Source of the DNA: Pseudomonadales bacterium
GTDB taxonomy: Bacteria; Pseudomonadota; Gammaproteobacteria; Pseudomonadales; Azotimanducaceae
Reading direction: 5' to 3'
DNA: 64,000 bases
Assembly (NCBI GenBank): GCA_041395945.1
Contig: JAWKZN010000001.1
Coordinates: 1,116,001-1,180,000 of the forward strand
Part shown: piece after piece, positions 8,359-17,462 of the stretch
Position numbering within the stretch: position 1 is the first letter of the stretch
How the letters are laid out: every line of letters starts with the position of its first letter
Made by a program: the position numbers and the translations under genes
Notes under the pieces: generated by a model
What the model saw: only the letters and a program-made list of their open reading frames with translations
Told to the model about the DNA's origin: nothing
Databases searched by the model: none

Positions 8359-8645
8359 GCGCGTGGCATACTACCCGCATTCAGCAGGAATGTTGTGAGC
8401 GGCCGGTCAACAAATCGCCTCAGTTTGTCGGCACGCCGCCGTCCCGATCCGATGGCAGTGGGCCGTCTGCCCTTTGTCGCGGCCAATCCTGGGATGAAAT
8501 GTCATCAATCTGGTCATTCGTGCCGTCGACACTGGCAGACGCCGAATCCTGTGGCACACAGATTCATGCACAGAAATACAAATTGAGCCTTGAGGTTGCC
8601 GGTGCGGAGTCCGTAGGCTGCGACTTTCGTATGGAGAGGCAGCGC

Positions 8646-9068
8646 GTGAGCGGTCACGAAACCATCGTCAGACATGATGTCATTGAACCCGGCAGCGATC
8701 GCAGCTTCGGCCTGATCGTGGGCGGCATTCTCGCCGCGATCGGCGCCTACCAGTACTGGTCGGGCAACAGTCTGTATCCCTGGTTCGCGGGTATCGGGAC
8801 TGTGTTAGTCGCCGGGGGACTGATCCTGCCGCGGGCTTTACACCCGCTCAACCTGGCGTGGACTCACTTAGGTGTGCTGCTCGGGCGCATCGTTACACCC
8901 GTGGTCATGTTTCTGGTGTACCTGGTGTCCATCGTGCCGATCGGCCTGATCCTGCGCGCATCGGGTAAGGACCTGCTCAGACTCAAGCGCAAAGCCGCCC
9001 ATGAGAGTTACTGGATCGAGCGAACCCCGCCGGGTCCGCCCCCGGAAAGCCTGAAAGATCAGTTTTAG
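8646..9068 (+). CDS. SxtJ-family small membrane protein
   Basis: A 140-residue membrane protein with hydrophobic segments at about residues 21-40, 43-65 and 80-105 (MFLVYLVSIVPIGLIL) and a basic, proline-rich tail (RTPPGPPPESLKD). Size, topology and position directly before a DUF5989 gene and a NodU/CmcH carbamoyltransferase match the SxtJ family, named after a saxitoxin-cluster protein of unproven function. The start GTG at 8646 is preferred because GGAGAGG lies six bases upstream; ATG at 8631 lacks a ribosome site. It probably serves the carbamoyltransferase at the membrane, but that is an inference from repeated co-occurrence. Confidence 0.75.
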   Translation: MSGHETIVRHDVIEPGSDRSFGLIVGGILAAIGAYQYWSGNSLYPWFAGIGTVLVAGGLILPRALHPLNLAWTHLGVLLGRIVTPVVMFLVYLVSIVPIGLILRASGKDLLRLKRKAAHESYWIERTPPGPPPESLKDQF

Positions 9069-9082
9069 AGCGAGGAAACACT

Positions 9083-9232
9083 ATGTCGTTTGTGCGTGAG
9101 CTGTGGAAATTCATGCGGGTGCGGAAGAAATTCTGGCTGGCCCCGATTCTGCTGGTACTGGCCCTGTTTGGCGGACTCATCGTGTTGACGCAAGGCTCCG
9201 CGGTCGCACCATTCATCTACACCCTGTTCTAA
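9083..9232 (+). CDS. DUF5989 family small membrane protein
   Basis: A 49-residue protein starting MSFVRELWKFMRVRKKFW, with one transmembrane helix (LAPILLVLALFGGLIVL, about residues 19-35) and a short tail ending FIYTLF. This pattern is that of the DUF5989 family, which is regularly sandwiched between an SxtJ-like protein and a carbamoyltransferase. GAGG lies nine bases upstream of the ATG. The gene begins 14 bp after the SxtJ-like stop and ends 21 bp before the carbamoyltransferase, so the three are one operon. Function is unknown. Confidence 0.8.
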   Translation: MSFVRELWKFMRVRKKFWLAPILLVLALFGGLIVLTQGSAVAPFIYTLF

Positions 9233-9253
9233 ACAGGCTAAGGGCAGTCCCAG

Positions 9254-11092
9254 ATGCAGGTTCTCGGAATCTCCGCGTTTTATCACGACAGCGCGGCGGC
9301 ACTGATTCGCGACGGTGAAATCGTCGCTGCCGCCCAGGAAGAGCGTTTCACGCGCAAGAAGCACGACAGTGGTTTCCCGCAACATGCGATTGAATACTGC
9401 CTGCGTGAAGCGGGCTGCACGCTTGGGGAGATCGATCATGTCGCCTTCTACGACAAACCCTTCCTGAAGTTCGAGCGGCTGCTGGAAACTTACCTCGCCT
9501 TCGCACCGAAGGGCTTTCGATCATTCAATCTGTCGGTACCCGTCTGGCTGCGGGAAAAGCTGTTCCAGAAAAGTCTGCTGATCGATGAATTCAAAAAATT
9601 CGATGAAGCGACGAACTGGGAGGACAAACTGCTCTTCTCTGAGCACCACCTCAGCCATGCGGCTTCCGCATTTTATCCGTCACCTTTCGAGGAAGCCGTG
9701 GTGCTCACGATGGATGGCGTCGGGGAGTGGGCGACCACCTCGGTCGCCATTGGCTCGGGCAACAAACTCGAGGTGCGCAAGGAAATCCACTTCCCCCACT
9801 CTCTGGGGCTGCTGTATTCGGCTTTCACGTACTACACCGGTTTCAAGGTCAATTCCGGGGAATACAAGCTCATGGGTCTGGCGCCCTACGGGGCACCGAA
9901 ATATGTCGATCTGATCTATAAGCATCTGGTCGACGTGAAAGAGGATGGTTCCTTCTGGTTGAATCAGGATTACTTCAATTACTGCACCGGCCTGACCATG
10001 ACCAACGACCGCTTCGCCGAAATATTCGGTGAACCGGCACGGCTGGCTGAAGGTCGGCTGACCCAGTTCCACATGGACGTGGCGGCCTCCATTCAACAGG
10101 TCACCGAAGATGTGGTGCTGAAAATCGTCAATGCACTCGCGAGAGAGTACGACTGCCCGAATCTGTGCCTTGCTGGCGGGGTGGCGCTCAACTGTGTGGC
10201 GAACGGCAAGGTGGAAGCAGCTGGCGGATTCAGGAACCTCTGGGTGCAGCCGGCCAGCGGAGATGCCGGGGGATCGCTGGGGGCGGCATTAACCACCTAC
10301 TATCATCACCTCGGCAAGCCGCGAACGGTCGATCACAAGGCCCTCGATGCGATGTCCGGCAGCTATCTGGGGCCGGAGTATTCCCAGAGCGAGATCGAAC
10401 AGGCCCTGACAGGCGCCGGGGCGAAATTCAGTGTGTTGCCCGAAGCAGAAATGATTGCAACCTGTGCAGCCGCCATTGCAGAAGACAAAGTCATCGGCTG
10501 GATGCAGGGGCGCATGGAGTTCGGGCCGCGGGCCCTCGGCGGGCGATCCATCATAGGCAGCGCGGTGTCTGCCAGTGCGCAGAAGCAGATCAATCTCAAG
10601 ATCAAGTACCGGGAGAGCTTCCGGCCCTTCGCACCATCGGTGTTGCGTGAAAAGGTCGGCGAGTGGTTCGAGCTGGATGGCGACAGTCCGTACATGCTGC
10701 TCGTGAAGGATGTGACCGACGAGCGCCGGATTCCGATGAGTGACGAACAGAAAGAGCTGTTCGGTATCGAAAAGCTCAATGTGGCCCGCTCGACGATTCC
10801 CGCGGTAACACACGTCGACTACTCGGCCCGGATTCAAACCGTGCACGCCGAAACCAATCCCCGCTACCACGAGCTGATCCGCAAGGTGGACGAACTTACC
10901 GGTGTGCCGGTGGTGGTGAATACCTCGTTCAATGTGCGTGGGGAACCCATCGTGTGCACACCGGAAGATGCGTTCCGCTGCTTCATGGGTACGGAAATGG
11001 ACGTGCTGGCGGTTGGCAACTGTGTGCTGCACAAGGCGGATCAGGACCCGGCACTGAAGATCGATTACAAGGATGCGTTCGAGCTGGATTGA
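9254..11092 (+). CDS. NodU/CmcH-family O-carbamoyltransferase
   Basis: Carbamoyltransferase of 612 residues that transfers the carbamoyl group of carbamoyl phosphate, through a carbamoyl-adenylate, to a hydroxyl on a sugar or other acceptor. The N-terminal Kae1/ASKHA-like domain starts MQVLGISAFYHDSAAAL and carries the HHLSHA metal motif (residues 131-136), TMDGVGEW and NLCLAGGVALN. The C-terminal domain holds GWMQGRMEFGPRALGGRS and VVNTSFNVRGEPIV, both diagnostic. In this context the likely acceptor is the exopolysaccharide or a precursor. It is the last gene of the SxtJ/DUF5989 trio. Confidence 0.93.
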   Translation: MQVLGISAFYHDSAAALIRDGEIVAAAQEERFTRKKHDSGFPQHAIEYCLREAGCTLGEIDHVAFYDKPFLKFERLLETYLAFAPKGFRSFNLSVPVWLREKLFQKSLLIDEFKKFDEATNWEDKLLFSEHHLSHAASAFYPSPFEEAVVLTMDGVGEWATTSVAIGSGNKLEVRKEIHFPHSLGLLYSAFTYYTGFKVNSGEYKLMGLAPYGAPKYVDLIYKHLVDVKEDGSFWLNQDYFNYCTGLTMTNDRFAEIFGEPARLAEGRLTQFHMDVAASIQQVTEDVVLKIVNALAREYDCPNLCLAGGVALNCVANGKVEAAGGFRNLWVQPASGDAGGSLGAALTTYYHHLGKPRTVDHKALDAMSGSYLGPEYSQSEIEQALTGAGAKFSVLPEAEMIATCAAAIAEDKVIGWMQGRMEFGPRALGGRSIIGSAVSASAQKQINLKIKYRESFRPFAPSVLREKVGEWFELDGDSPYMLLVKDVTDERRIPMSDEQKELFGIEKLNVARSTIPAVTHVDYSARIQTVHAETNPRYHELIRKVDELTGVPVVVNTSFNVRGEPIVCTPEDAFRCFMGTEMDVLAVGNCVLHKADQDPALKIDYKDAFELD

Positions 11093-11121
11093 CGGCCGTC
11101 GCAGGCGCCTGGCAATTTGCC

Positions 11122-11148
11122 GGTCGGGTACGCCCGTACCCCCCGACC
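11122..11148. terminator. GC-rich hairpin between convergent genes
   Basis: GGTCGGG pairs with CCCGACC, with an inner GGGTAC/GTACCC stem, in the 80-bp gap between the carbamoyltransferase and the methylmalonyl-CoA epimerase genes. It lacks a T-run on either strand, so it would be a Rho-assisted or bidirectional barrier rather than a classical terminator. Confidence 0.4.
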
Positions 11149-11172
11149 GACGCAGGATGCAGGGCGCCCGGC

Positions 11173-11580
11173 TCAGCCGACTTCTTCGAGTTCCACCAGT
11201 GTGCCGAATGCATCCTTGGGATGCAGGAAGACCACCGGTAAGCCATGGGCACCGATGCTCGGTTTGCCATCCCCCAGTACGGTCAAGCCTTCCGCGGTCA
11301 GCTTGCTGATTGCCGCATGGATGTCCGTGACTTCATAGCAGACATGGTGCATGCCGCCCTTCGGATTGCTGTCGAGAAATTTCGCGACCGGTGATTTCTC
11401 CCCGAGCGGATGCAGCAGTTCGATCTTGGTGTTCGGCAGATTCACGAACACAGTGGTAACCCCCTGTGCGGGCAGGTCTTTCGGCTCCGAGACATCGGCG
11501 CCAAAGCTGGTTCGATAGAGGTCGGCCGCCGCGGCCAGATCCGGCACCACGATGGCCACGTGATTGAGTTTTCCGATCAT
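11173..11580 (-). CDS. mce: Methylmalonyl-CoA epimerase
   Basis: Vicinal-oxygen-chelate fold enzyme of 135 residues that interconverts (S)- and (R)-methylmalonyl-CoA, feeding the mutase encoded just upstream. Family features are KLNHVAIVVPDL at the N-terminus (metal-ligand His), the IELLHPLGEKSP segment in the middle, GGMHHVCYEVTDI with the second metal histidine, and a C-terminal LVELEEV carrying the last ligand Glu. It starts four bases after the stop of the mutase gene, so the two are co-transcribed and serve propionyl-CoA or odd-chain and branched substrate catabolism. Confidence 0.94.
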   Translation of the reverse strand: MIGKLNHVAIVVPDLAAAADLYRTSFGADVSEPKDLPAQGVTTVFVNLPNTKIELLHPLGEKSPVAKFLDSNPKGGMHHVCYEVTDIHAAISKLTAEGLTVLGDGKPSIGAHGLPVVFLHPKDAFGTLVELEEVG

Positions 11581-11584
11581 GGAG

Positions 11585-13756
11585 TTACCTGTTTTTACCT
11601 GGAATCATCTGCAGGATGCTGCTGGCAGCATCCAGAATATTGGTGCCGGGTCCGAAAATGCCGCTGACGCCGCAATCGTAGAGGAACTGATAGTCGCGCT
11701 TCGGAATCACGCCGCCCACCACGACCACTGTGTCTTCGCAGCCCGCCTGTTTGAGCTGTTCGATGAGTTCCGGCACGATGGTGCGATGCGCCCCTGCCAG
11801 TGTTGACACACCCACCACATGCACGTCGAGTTCGGCCGCGCGCCGGGCGGCTTCGGCGGGAGACTGGAAGAGCTCGCTGAGTGTTACGGCAAAGCCGGTA
11901 TCGTTGAAGGCGCTGGAAATCGCCTTGGCACCGCGATCGTGGCCGTCCTGGCCTATCTTCACTACGAATATGCCGGGTTTTCTGCCTTCGAGTTCGGTGA
12001 ACAGCTTGATCTCTTCCTGTACCCGGGTGTAGCCGGGGTCATCACCGTAGGCTTCGTTGAAAATACCGGCGCGGATGGGCGCTGTGGTGCGGTAGCGCTG
12101 CCACCGGGTGGCGAGCGCTTCGGAAATCTCACCGACCGTGGCCCGGTGACGGGCCGCTTCCACGGCGAGCGCCAGGAGGTTTTTGCCGGGATCTGATGCG
12201 GCTGCAGACAACGCGCTGAGGGCTTTTTCTACTGCGGCCTGATCGCGGGTGCCGCGGATGGCTTGCAGGCGCCGGATCTGATTCTTCAGCACCTTGGAGT
12301 TGTCGATGTCCAGCGCATCGATCTCCATGTCGTCCTTGACCGGATACTTGTTGACGCCGATCACCACATCTTCGCCACGTTCGATCCGGGCCTGACGACG
12401 GGCTGCGGATTCTTCGATATAACGCATGGGAATGCCCTGTTCGATGGCATGGGTCATGCCGCCCGCGGCCTCCGCCTCCGCAATGAGTATGCGCGCCTCC
12501 ACCACCATGGCGTGGGTCAGGCTCTCCAGGTAGTAGCTGCCGCCGAGCGGGTCCACCACCCGGGTGATCTGGGTTTCTTCGGCGATGATGGACTGGGTGT
12601 TACGGGCGATACGGGCAGAGAAGGGCGTGGGCAGCGCAATCGCTTCATCGAAGGCGTTGGTATGCAGGCTCTGGGTACCGCCGAGCACAGCCGCCAGGGC
12701 TTCGATGGTGGTTCGTACCACGTTGTTATAGGGGTCCTGCTCCTGCAGTGATACGCCTGAAGTCTGGCAATGGGTGCGCAGCATGCTCGAGGCCGGGTTC
12801 TTCGGATTGAACTGGGCCATGGCTTCGTGCCAGAGCACCCGGGCGGCGCGCAACTTGGCGATTTCCATGAAAAAGTTCATACCGATGCAGAAAAAGAACG
12901 ACAGGCGTGGCGCAAATTTGTCCACCGGCTGACCGGCCTTTATGGCCGCACGCACGTATTCAATGCCATCGGCGATGGTGAATGCCAGTTCCTGCACGCA
13001 GTTGGCCCCGGCTTCCTGCATGTGATAGCCGGAAATCGAGATCGAGTTGAACTTCGGCATATGATCGGCGGTGTAGGCGATGATGTCCGCCACGATGCGC
13101 ATGCTCGGTTCGGGGGGATAGATATAGGTGTTGCGCACCATGAACTCTTTCAGAATGTCGTTCTGGATGGTTCCGGAGAGCTTCGAGGGGTCGATGCCCT
13201 GTTCCTCGGCCGCCACGATGTAGCTGGCGAGAATCGGCAACACGGCGCCGTTCATGGTCATGGAGACGGACATTTCATCCAGCGGAATGCCGTCGAAGAG
13301 GATCTTCATGTCTTCGACGGTGTCGATGGCAACACCCGCCATGCCGACATCCTGGGCGACCAGGGGATTGTCCGAGTCATAGCCGCGGTGAGTGGCAAGG
13401 TCGAAGGCGACCGACAGGCCTTTCTGGCCCGCGGCAAGGTTGTCGCGGTAGAAGCGGTTGGATTCCTCGGCCGTGGAGAAGCCCGCATACTGGCGCACGG
13501 TCCAGGGTCGGTTGGCGTACATCGACGCCCTCGGGCCCCGCAGGTAGGGTGCAAGGCCGGGTAGTGTGTTTACCTGTTCAGCCGCTTCCAGATCGGCCAG
13601 AGTGTAGAGCGGCTTGATCTGGATGCCTTCCGGGGACTGCCAGTAGAGGGAGTCGAGCGGCCGGCCGCGGAGTTCGTCTTCGACCTGGGCCTGCCAGGCT
13701 GCGAGGTCATCGGGCTGTGATTTGGGCATCGTGGGCTGTTTCCTGATGTCAGTCAT
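11585..13756 (-). CDS. scpA: Methylmalonyl-CoA mutase
   Basis: Adenosylcobalamin-dependent mutase of 723 residues that converts (R)-methylmalonyl-CoA to succinyl-CoA. The N-terminal TIM-barrel part shows GPRASMYANRPWTVRQYAGF, FDLATHRGYDSD and RTHCQTSGVSLQEQDPYNN. The C-terminal cobalamin-binding domain has the DGHDRG motif with the cobalt-ligating His, then VVGVSTLAGAH and VVVVGGVIP. It is a single-chain enzyme of the type otherwise called the alpha subunit. A second in-frame ATG nine codons downstream could also be the start. No meaB-type chaperone gene is adjacent. Confidence 0.96.
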   Translation of the reverse strand: MTDIRKQPTMPKSQPDDLAAWQAQVEDELRGRPLDSLYWQSPEGIQIKPLYTLADLEAAEQVNTLPGLAPYLRGPRASMYANRPWTVRQYAGFSTAEESNRFYRDNLAAGQKGLSVAFDLATHRGYDSDNPLVAQDVGMAGVAIDTVEDMKILFDGIPLDEMSVSMTMNGAVLPILASYIVAAEEQGIDPSKLSGTIQNDILKEFMVRNTYIYPPEPSMRIVADIIAYTADHMPKFNSISISGYHMQEAGANCVQELAFTIADGIEYVRAAIKAGQPVDKFAPRLSFFFCIGMNFFMEIAKLRAARVLWHEAMAQFNPKNPASSMLRTHCQTSGVSLQEQDPYNNVVRTTIEALAAVLGGTQSLHTNAFDEAIALPTPFSARIARNTQSIIAEETQITRVVDPLGGSYYLESLTHAMVVEARILIAEAEAAGGMTHAIEQGIPMRYIEESAARRQARIERGEDVVIGVNKYPVKDDMEIDALDIDNSKVLKNQIRRLQAIRGTRDQAAVEKALSALSAAASDPGKNLLALAVEAARHRATVGEISEALATRWQRYRTTAPIRAGIFNEAYGDDPGYTRVQEEIKLFTELEGRKPGIFVVKIGQDGHDRGAKAISSAFNDTGFAVTLSELFQSPAEAARRAAELDVHVVGVSTLAGAHRTIVPELIEQLKQAGCEDTVVVVGGVIPKRDYQFLYDCGVSGIFGPGTNILDAASSILQMIPGKNR

Positions 13757-13912
13757 GCAATCAATCCATCGGCATCATCGTCTAATCTGGTCAGACCAGG
13801 CGCCACATTGAAGGCGGGCGTGTCTGCGGGGTCAAGTATACCGACACCGGCATGGTCCGCAGCGCCAGTATTTGCGATGATTCCGGCTTTGCAGCAGGCG
13901 AGAGGGCGATTC

Positions 13913-15127
13913 GTGGATCTCAGCTTCACCGAGGAAGACCGCAGGTTTCAACAGGAAGTCCGCAGCTGGCTTGCCCAGGCATGGCCGGAGGAGCTGCGCC
14001 AGCGCCAGGCGCGCAGTGCGCTGGGGCGGCTCAGCAAAGACGACATCGTCGGCTGGCAGAAGCGCCTGGCGGAGAAGGGCTGGGCGGCGGTCAACTGGCC
14101 AAAGGAGTACGGCGGCGCCGGTTTCACGGCCACCCAGAACTACATATTCGATCTCGAGCGGGCACGGGTCGGCGCACCTGGCGTCATACCTTTCGGTATG
14201 AGCATGGTCGCTCCGGTGATCATGAAATTCGGTACCCAGGCCCAGAAGGACAAATACCTGCCGGACATACTCAACTCCAATGTCTGGTGGTGTCAGGGCT
14301 ATTCGGAGCCAGGCTCCGGCTCCGACCTCGCCTCGCTGAAAACCAGGGCCGAGGACAAGGGCGACCACTACCTGGTGAACGGCGTGAAGACCTGGACCAC
14401 CATGGCCCAGTATGCGGACATGATCTTCTGCCTGGTGCGCACCAGCACCGAAAGTATCCGCCAGCTCGGGATCAGCTTCCTGCTGATCGACATGAAGACG
14501 CCGGGTATCTCGGTGAACCCCATCATCACACTGGATCAGCCCCAGGAAGGCTTTCAGGAGATCAACATGGTCTACCTGGAAAATGTGAAGGTACCCAAGG
14601 AAAACCTGGTGGGCGAGGAGGGCAAGGGCTGGACCTGCGCAAAGTATCTGCTCGAGTTCGAACGGGGCAATGCCTATTCCCCAGCGCTGAAGGCGTCACT
14701 GGACCATGTGCGGTCGATTGCGGCCAGTGAGGCCGACGGTTATGGCGGCACGCTGCTGCAGGATGAGGACTTCGTGGCAAGAATCCGCGACGTGGAAGTT
14801 CAGGTACTGGCCATGGAGTTCACGGAGCTGCGCATTCTCGGTGCGCTGGCGGCGGGGCAGAACGTGGGGCCTGAGTCGTCGCTGCTGAAGGCGCGGGGTA
14901 CCGAGCTGCAGCAGGCGGTGACGGAACTGGCACTCGAGGCGGTGGGATACTACGCAGCCCCCCTGGATCAGTCGGTGCCGGTGGAAGGGGACAACTTCAA
15001 ACCAGTGGGACCCGGGTATGCAAACGGGGTGGCGCAGGAGTATTTCAACGCGCGCAAGGTGAGCATTTACGCGGGGTCCAATGAGATTCAGCGGAATATC
15101 ATGGCGAAGCTGGTGTTGGGGCTTTAG
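13913..15127 (+). CDS. Acyl-CoA dehydrogenase
   Basis: FAD-dependent acyl-CoA dehydrogenase of 404 residues that introduces an alpha,beta double bond into an acyl-CoA and passes electrons to electron-transfer flavoprotein. It starts MDLSFTEEDRRFQQEVRSWL. The flavin and substrate motif is GYSEPGSGSDLASL followed by WTTMAQYADMIF, and the C-terminus carries KVSIYAGSNEIQRNI. I chose GTG at 13913 because GAGAGGG precedes it and the family usually starts a few residues before SFTEED; an upstream ATG at 13877 is in frame. It is divergent from the methylmalonyl-CoA mutase gene. The chain-length preference is unknown. Confidence 0.92.
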   Translation: MDLSFTEEDRRFQQEVRSWLAQAWPEELRQRQARSALGRLSKDDIVGWQKRLAEKGWAAVNWPKEYGGAGFTATQNYIFDLERARVGAPGVIPFGMSMVAPVIMKFGTQAQKDKYLPDILNSNVWWCQGYSEPGSGSDLASLKTRAEDKGDHYLVNGVKTWTTMAQYADMIFCLVRTSTESIRQLGISFLLIDMKTPGISVNPIITLDQPQEGFQEINMVYLENVKVPKENLVGEEGKGWTCAKYLLEFERGNAYSPALKASLDHVRSIAASEADGYGGTLLQDEDFVARIRDVEVQVLAMEFTELRILGALAAGQNVGPESSLLKARGTELQQAVTELALEAVGYYAAPLDQSVPVEGDNFKPVGPGYANGVAQEYFNARKVSIYAGSNEIQRNIMAKLVLGL

Positions 15128-15178
15128 CCGTAGAGTCTGGGAGTGAGAACAGACTGCGCACCTCTGGATGCGTTGTAA

Positions 15179-16048
15179 CTAGTGCAGGGCGCGGAGTGTG
15201 TGCTCCAGTCCTTCCCGCCAGTCAGTATTGACCTGCAATTGCGCGATGAACTCCGGGTCGAGAGCCAGCATTGAGTTCATGGGTCTCTTCGCTGGAGTCG
15301 GATATTCGTCGGTAGTGATCCCGTGAATTTCCGGGAGTCGAGCGATGAGCCCGATCTGTTGAGCCCGGTGTACGATTTCGACTGCAAATCTACACCACGT
15401 CGTTGCCGGATCTCCTGCCAGGTGGTGAGTGCCGAAAGGTGGGAACGACCCGGACTGATAGGCCGCTATGAGAGAATCGATCGCAGAGGCGATATCACCC
15501 GCGAAAGTTGGTCGCCCCCACTGATCATCGACAATGGAGAGAGAGTCCCGCTCTCTGGCCAGTCGCAGAATGGTTTTTACGAAGTTGCTGCCAAACGCGC
15601 CGAAAACCCAGCTGGTACGCAATATCCAGTACCTGGACGCAAGCGTCGCTACAGCGAGTTCACCTGCGAGCTTAGATCTGCCGTAGGTGTTCGAAGGCCG
15701 AGTTGCATCGCCTGGATGGTGTTCTTTTGAGGTGTCCTCACCTCCGAATACATAGTCGGTCGAGACATGGATAAGCGGGACATCGAGAGACCGTGCTGCT
15801 CGTGCTATCGCTGCAACCGACTCCGCATTGACCTGCCACGCCTCAATTGACTCTGATTCGGCACGATCCACTGCGGTGAACGCCGCAACATTCACGATCA
15901 GCGAAGGCGCGTGATCCACGATGTCAGACTCAACTGTCGTATTTCGGGAAAGGTCGAGTTGATCGCGAGTCCAGAAAGTATCCTGTGGGCGAATCGATTG
16001 AAGATACTGACCCACCTGCCCGGTTGAACCGAGAACCAGAACGCTCAT
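15179..16048 (-). CDS. rfbD: dTDP-4-dehydrorhamnose reductase
   Basis: RmlD-type NAD(P)H-dependent reductase of 289 residues that makes dTDP-L-rhamnose in the last step of the pathway. The nucleotide-binding motif is LVLGSTGQVGQYL at the N-terminus; NVAAFTAVDRAE and the STDYVFGG segment follow; the catalytic Tyr and Lys are in TYGRSKLAGE. It is the last gene of the rfbBACD operon: its ATG overlaps the rfbC stop by four bases. The gene is convergent with the acyl-CoA dehydrogenase gene. Rhamnose is a common unit of exopolysaccharides, fitting the cluster to the right. Confidence 0.95.
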   Translation of the reverse strand: MSVLVLGSTGQVGQYLQSIRPQDTFWTRDQLDLSRNTTVESDIVDHAPSLIVNVAAFTAVDRAESESIEAWQVNAESVAAIARAARSLDVPLIHVSTDYVFGGEDTSKEHHPGDATRPSNTYGRSKLAGELAVATLASRYWILRTSWVFGAFGSNFVKTILRLARERDSLSIVDDQWGRPTFAGDIASAIDSLIAAYQSGSFPPFGTHHLAGDPATTWCRFAVEIVHRAQQIGLIARLPEIHGITTDEYPTPAKRPMNSMLALDPEFIAQLQVNTDWREGLEHTLRALH

Positions 16049-16587
16049 GGAGCTGCCTTCAACTCCCGGAGCCGGGGAAGTGCCCTGTCTTTTGAAGAGA
16101 TCTCAGGAGCCGAAACCGGCCACGGAATCGCCAGATCGGGATCGTCCCACACGACTCCGATCTCATCTTCAGGATGGTAGTAGTCGGTACACTTGTACTC
16201 GAAGTCTGCGACTTCCGACAATACGGCGAAGCCATGCGCGTATCCCGGCGGGATCCAGAGTTGATGCTGATTTTCGTCGCTGAGAGTTGCCCCGGTCCAA
16301 ACGCCGAAGTTTGGTGAGTCCGGATCGATGTCTACGGCGACGTCGAACACAACACCCCTCGCAACCCGCACCAGCTTGCCCTGTGGATGCACGCGTTGAC
16401 TGTGCAATCCACGCAATACTCCGCGGCGGGAGCGGGAGAGGTTGTCCTGCACGAACGGCAAATCAATCCCGGCCTGCTCCCTGTAACGCTCCGCAGAGAA
16501 GGTCTCAAGGAAGTACCCTCTCGAATCACCGAACAACCGGGGTTCGATCAGGAGAACGCCCGGCAATCGGGTTTCGCTGATCTTCAA
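16045..16587 (-). CDS. rfbC: dTDP-4-dehydrorhamnose 3,5-epimerase
   Basis: RmlC cupin-fold epimerase of 180 residues that inverts C3 and C5 of dTDP-4-keto-6-deoxyglucose. It begins KISETRLPGVLLIEPRLFGD, a standard opening, continues with GYFLETFSAERY and FVQDNLSRSRRGVLRGLH, and includes the catalytic His region and WIPPGYAHGFAVLSE. Length is normal for the family. The start overlaps the rfbA stop by four bases and its stop overlaps rfbD by four, so translation is coupled through the operon. Confidence 0.96.
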   Translation of the reverse strand: MKISETRLPGVLLIEPRLFGDSRGYFLETFSAERYREQAGIDLPFVQDNLSRSRRGVLRGLHSQRVHPQGKLVRVARGVVFDVAVDIDPDSPNFGVWTGATLSDENQHQLWIPPGYAHGFAVLSEVADFEYKCTDYYHPEDEIGVVWDDPDLAIPWPVSAPEISSKDRALPRLRELKAAP

Positions 16588-17462
16588 TGACGGAACTCCA
16601 GAAGGTCATTGAGATAATCTCCATACCCGCTCTTCAGTAACGGTGCCGCCAGGCGCTCCAGTTGGCTGTCGTCGATCCAGCCCAGGCGCCAGGCGATCTC
16701 TTCCGGACAGCCGACTTTCAGTCCCTGGCGCTTCTCGAGTGTCTGAATGAAATGAGAAGCCTCCAGGAGTGAATCGTGTGTACCCGTGTCCAGCCAGGCC
16801 ATGCCTCGAGCCATCATCTGCACATCCAGATTTCCACCTTTCAGGTACAGATTGTTCAAATCGGTAATTTCGAGCTCACCGCGTGCAGAGGGTTTGATCG
16901 AACGAGCCATTTCTGAGGCGTGTTCATCGTAGAAATACAGACCGGTGACTGCGTAGCGGCTCCGTGGTTTACCCGGTTTTTCCTCAATGGAAACCGCTTT
17001 CCCGTGCTCATTGAATTCAACGACCCCGAAAGATTCCGGATTGCTTACCGGGTAGGCGAATACGGTAGCGCCCTGAGTCTTTTCGCCCGCACGATGGAGC
17101 AGACCGCTGAACCCGCTCCCGAAAAACAGGTTGTCTCCGAGAATCAACGTGCTGGGGTGACCCCCGATGAACTGCTCGCCGATGATCAGTGCCTGGGCCA
17201 GACCTTCCGGAGATGGCTGCACGGCGTATTCGATGTGCATTCCCCAGTTGCTGCCGTCACCCAGTATCTGTTCGAAACGGGAAGTATCCATTGGTGTCGA
17301 GATGATCAGGACCTCTCTTATTCCCGCGAGCATCAGGGTCGAAAGGGGATAGTAGATCATTGGCTTGTCGTAGACGGGTAGGAGCTGTTTGCAGACTCCG
17401 AGAGTGATCGGATGCAGTCTCGTACCGGACCCGCCCGCCAGGATGATTCCTCTTCGGCTCAT
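16584..17462 (-). CDS. rfbA: Glucose-1-phosphate thymidylyltransferase
   Basis: RmlA nucleotidyltransferase of 292 residues that makes dTDP-glucose from dTTP and glucose-1-phosphate, the entry step to dTDP-L-rhamnose. The signature RGIILAGGSGTRLHPIT is at the N-terminus with KQLLPVYDKPMIYYPLS directly after; GDNLFFGSGFS and EEKPGKPRS follow. The start is set by TGATG: the ATG shares a base with the TGA stop of rfbB. A longer in-frame extension to 17582 would overlap rfbB and lacks family similarity. Confidence 0.96.
   Translation of the reverse strand: MSRRGIILAGGSGTRLHPITLGVCKQLLPVYDKPMIYYPLSTLMLAGIREVLIISTPMDTSRFEQILGDGSNWGMHIEYAVQPSPEGLAQALIIGEQFIGGHPSTLILGDNLFFGSGFSGLLHRAGEKTQGATVFAYPVSNPESFGVVEFNEHGKAVSIEEKPGKPRSRYAVTGLYFYDEHASEMARSIKPSARGELEITDLNNLYLKGGNLDVQMMARGMAWLDTGTHDSLLEASHFIQTLEKRQGLKVGCPEEIAWRLGWIDDSQLERLAAPLLKSGYGDYLNDLLEFRH

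Noticed and set aside
8550..8575. TGGCACACAGATTCATGCAC resembling a sigma-54 promoter before the SxtJ-like gene
   Set aside because: The GC element is three bases too far from the GG element, and sigma-54 promoters do not tolerate that spacing.
15128..15178. AGTCTG/CAGACT hairpin between acyl-CoA dehydrogenase and rfbD
   Set aside because: Only six pairs with a 10-nt loop and no T-run; too weak to call a terminator.
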